From Gracilaria caudata (Eukaryota; Rhodophyta; Florideophyceae; Gracilariales; Gracilariaceae): 15,517 nt of DNA. The position numbers were made by a program, and so were the translations under genes. Each line of letters starts with the position of its first letter. The first letter of the stretch is position 1. Below the pieces are notes generated by a model. It ran no database searches. It saw only the letters and a program-made list of their open reading frames with translations, and was not told where the DNA came from. The stretch is taken from assembly GCA_030374735.1 (NCBI GenBank), contig JASCIV010000632.1, positions 1 to 15,517 of the forward strand. The letters run 5' to 3'. Positions 14,734-15,517 of the stretch are shown piece by piece.

Positions 14734-15517
14734 CATGTGGCCCCAAGCTGGCACTGCGGAGATGTTATCGTGACTCCCTGTGACTGTCATCTGCAGCTGA
14801 CAGCACCACATTCCGTCGCTTGTGCTTGAACGGCACAACAGGTTGGCAAATCATGCCAGACGCTCTTGAACACAATTGGCTTTCTTGGTCACGAGAGCGG
14901 CGTTTCAAGCCAATTATGATCAGCGTTGTGAATAGCAGCACGCTCAAACGTGTAGCCGAGCAGAACAGTTGCAGCTTCGTAGAAGAGTGAATGAGACTTT
15001 CGAAGCTTATGTGGACACGATCGCAGTCGCTTGATGGCAGCAATCCGATTACGAAGCATCTTTGTTCCTTTCGTTCTTTTGCACCCTCCCATTCCCACCC
15101 GTAGTGGATCTCGTGGAGATTCAACTTGTTTTCGGAGCGCAGCCGATATTGGGGAATGTACAGCCATGTTCCATGCGTACAGTTGTACAAAGGTACACGA
15201 CGCGCGGAGAAAGAGATGTATTCTGGCGATGACGCTCCATCCGCCCCGATCACGTCACAGCGTAGCAGCGCCACGTGGAGCGGAAGTGGCAGCAAACGCG
15301 AGTTGCTCAGTATCGCATTGCTTGCTTTGCCACACGGCCCGGCAACTCACAACGCCCACGAGAAGCGTCAGGTGTGCATGCCAATCATGCTCCTTTCGGT
15401 GCAAGTGGGCAACACGGCCTTTGCCGTAAGAGCATCTCCACTGGCAGGAAATTTGGGAGCAAATGAGCAAACGCTCTAACAATACGGAGTACACTTGTAC
15501 TTCTCTCATTTGTGTAT
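14734..15517. other. right-end spacer without a confident gene
   Basis: Several overlapping open frames exist on both strands (the longest is 176 codons, minus strand, 14765-15295, with one weak hydrophobic run). They share the same bases, carry no recognised motif and have no supporting splice or promoter context. A short palindrome AGTACA-CT-TGTACT lies near 15488-15501. A gene running off the right edge cannot be excluded. Confidence 0.4.

Noticed and set aside
14765..15509. Overlapping frames of 84-176 codons near the right end
   Set aside because: They occupy the same bases on opposite strands, have no recognised motif, and cannot all be real; none is better than the others.
1..15517. 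CRISPR array, operon, insertion sequence, LTR element or rRNA
   Set aside because: No regularly spaced long repeats, no transposase or reverse transcriptase motifs, no terminal repeats and no rRNA-like sequence were seen; the introns and gene spacing are eukaryotic.

Overview
This window looks like nuclear DNA of a eukaryote. It holds two very long uninterrupted genes, several candidate GT-AG introns (one with a perfect TACTAAC branch site), N-terminal secretion signals, AATAAA polyadenylation signals, wide AT-richer spacers, and no Shine-Dalgarno or operon layout. Few, mostly intron-poor genes with long spacers would fit a red alga or another intron-poor alga or protist. That is inference only; no gene here fixes the taxon.

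Layout. 1-873: gene-free, with three short hairpins. 874-3318 (-): intact 814-aa protein of unknown family. 3319-3484: short divergent spacer. 3485-4915 (+): provisional four-exon gene of unknown function. 4962-5450 (+): open stretch that may be a further exon or a separate gene. 5455-7157: no confident gene, but it holds a cluster of ACGTG elements, three of them spaced exactly 24 bp apart. 7158-10664 (+): intact protein of about 1168 aa, predicted to be membrane-anchored, family unknown. 10665-11188: spacer. 11189-12260 (+): spliced gene for a secreted or membrane protein resembling the second ligand-binding lobe plus last membrane helix of ionotropic glutamate receptors and bacterial solute-binding proteins; an in-frame tail continues past its stop and across another intron to 12605. 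12930-14298 (-): broken secreted alpha/beta hydrolase of the tripeptidyl-aminopeptidase type (peptidase family S33). 14428-14489: direct repeat. About 14645-14733: tRNA-like block with Pol III box A and box B motifs. The rest is apparently empty.

The two long single-exon genes are clean, while the recognisable short genes are broken or need unusual splicing. Base errors in the sequence should have damaged the long genes too, so genuine decay of the short genes is the better reading, at least for the hydrolase. I see no shared pathway. The best leads for new biology are the two large unknown proteins, the pore-less receptor-like protein, and the ACGTG repeat cluster.
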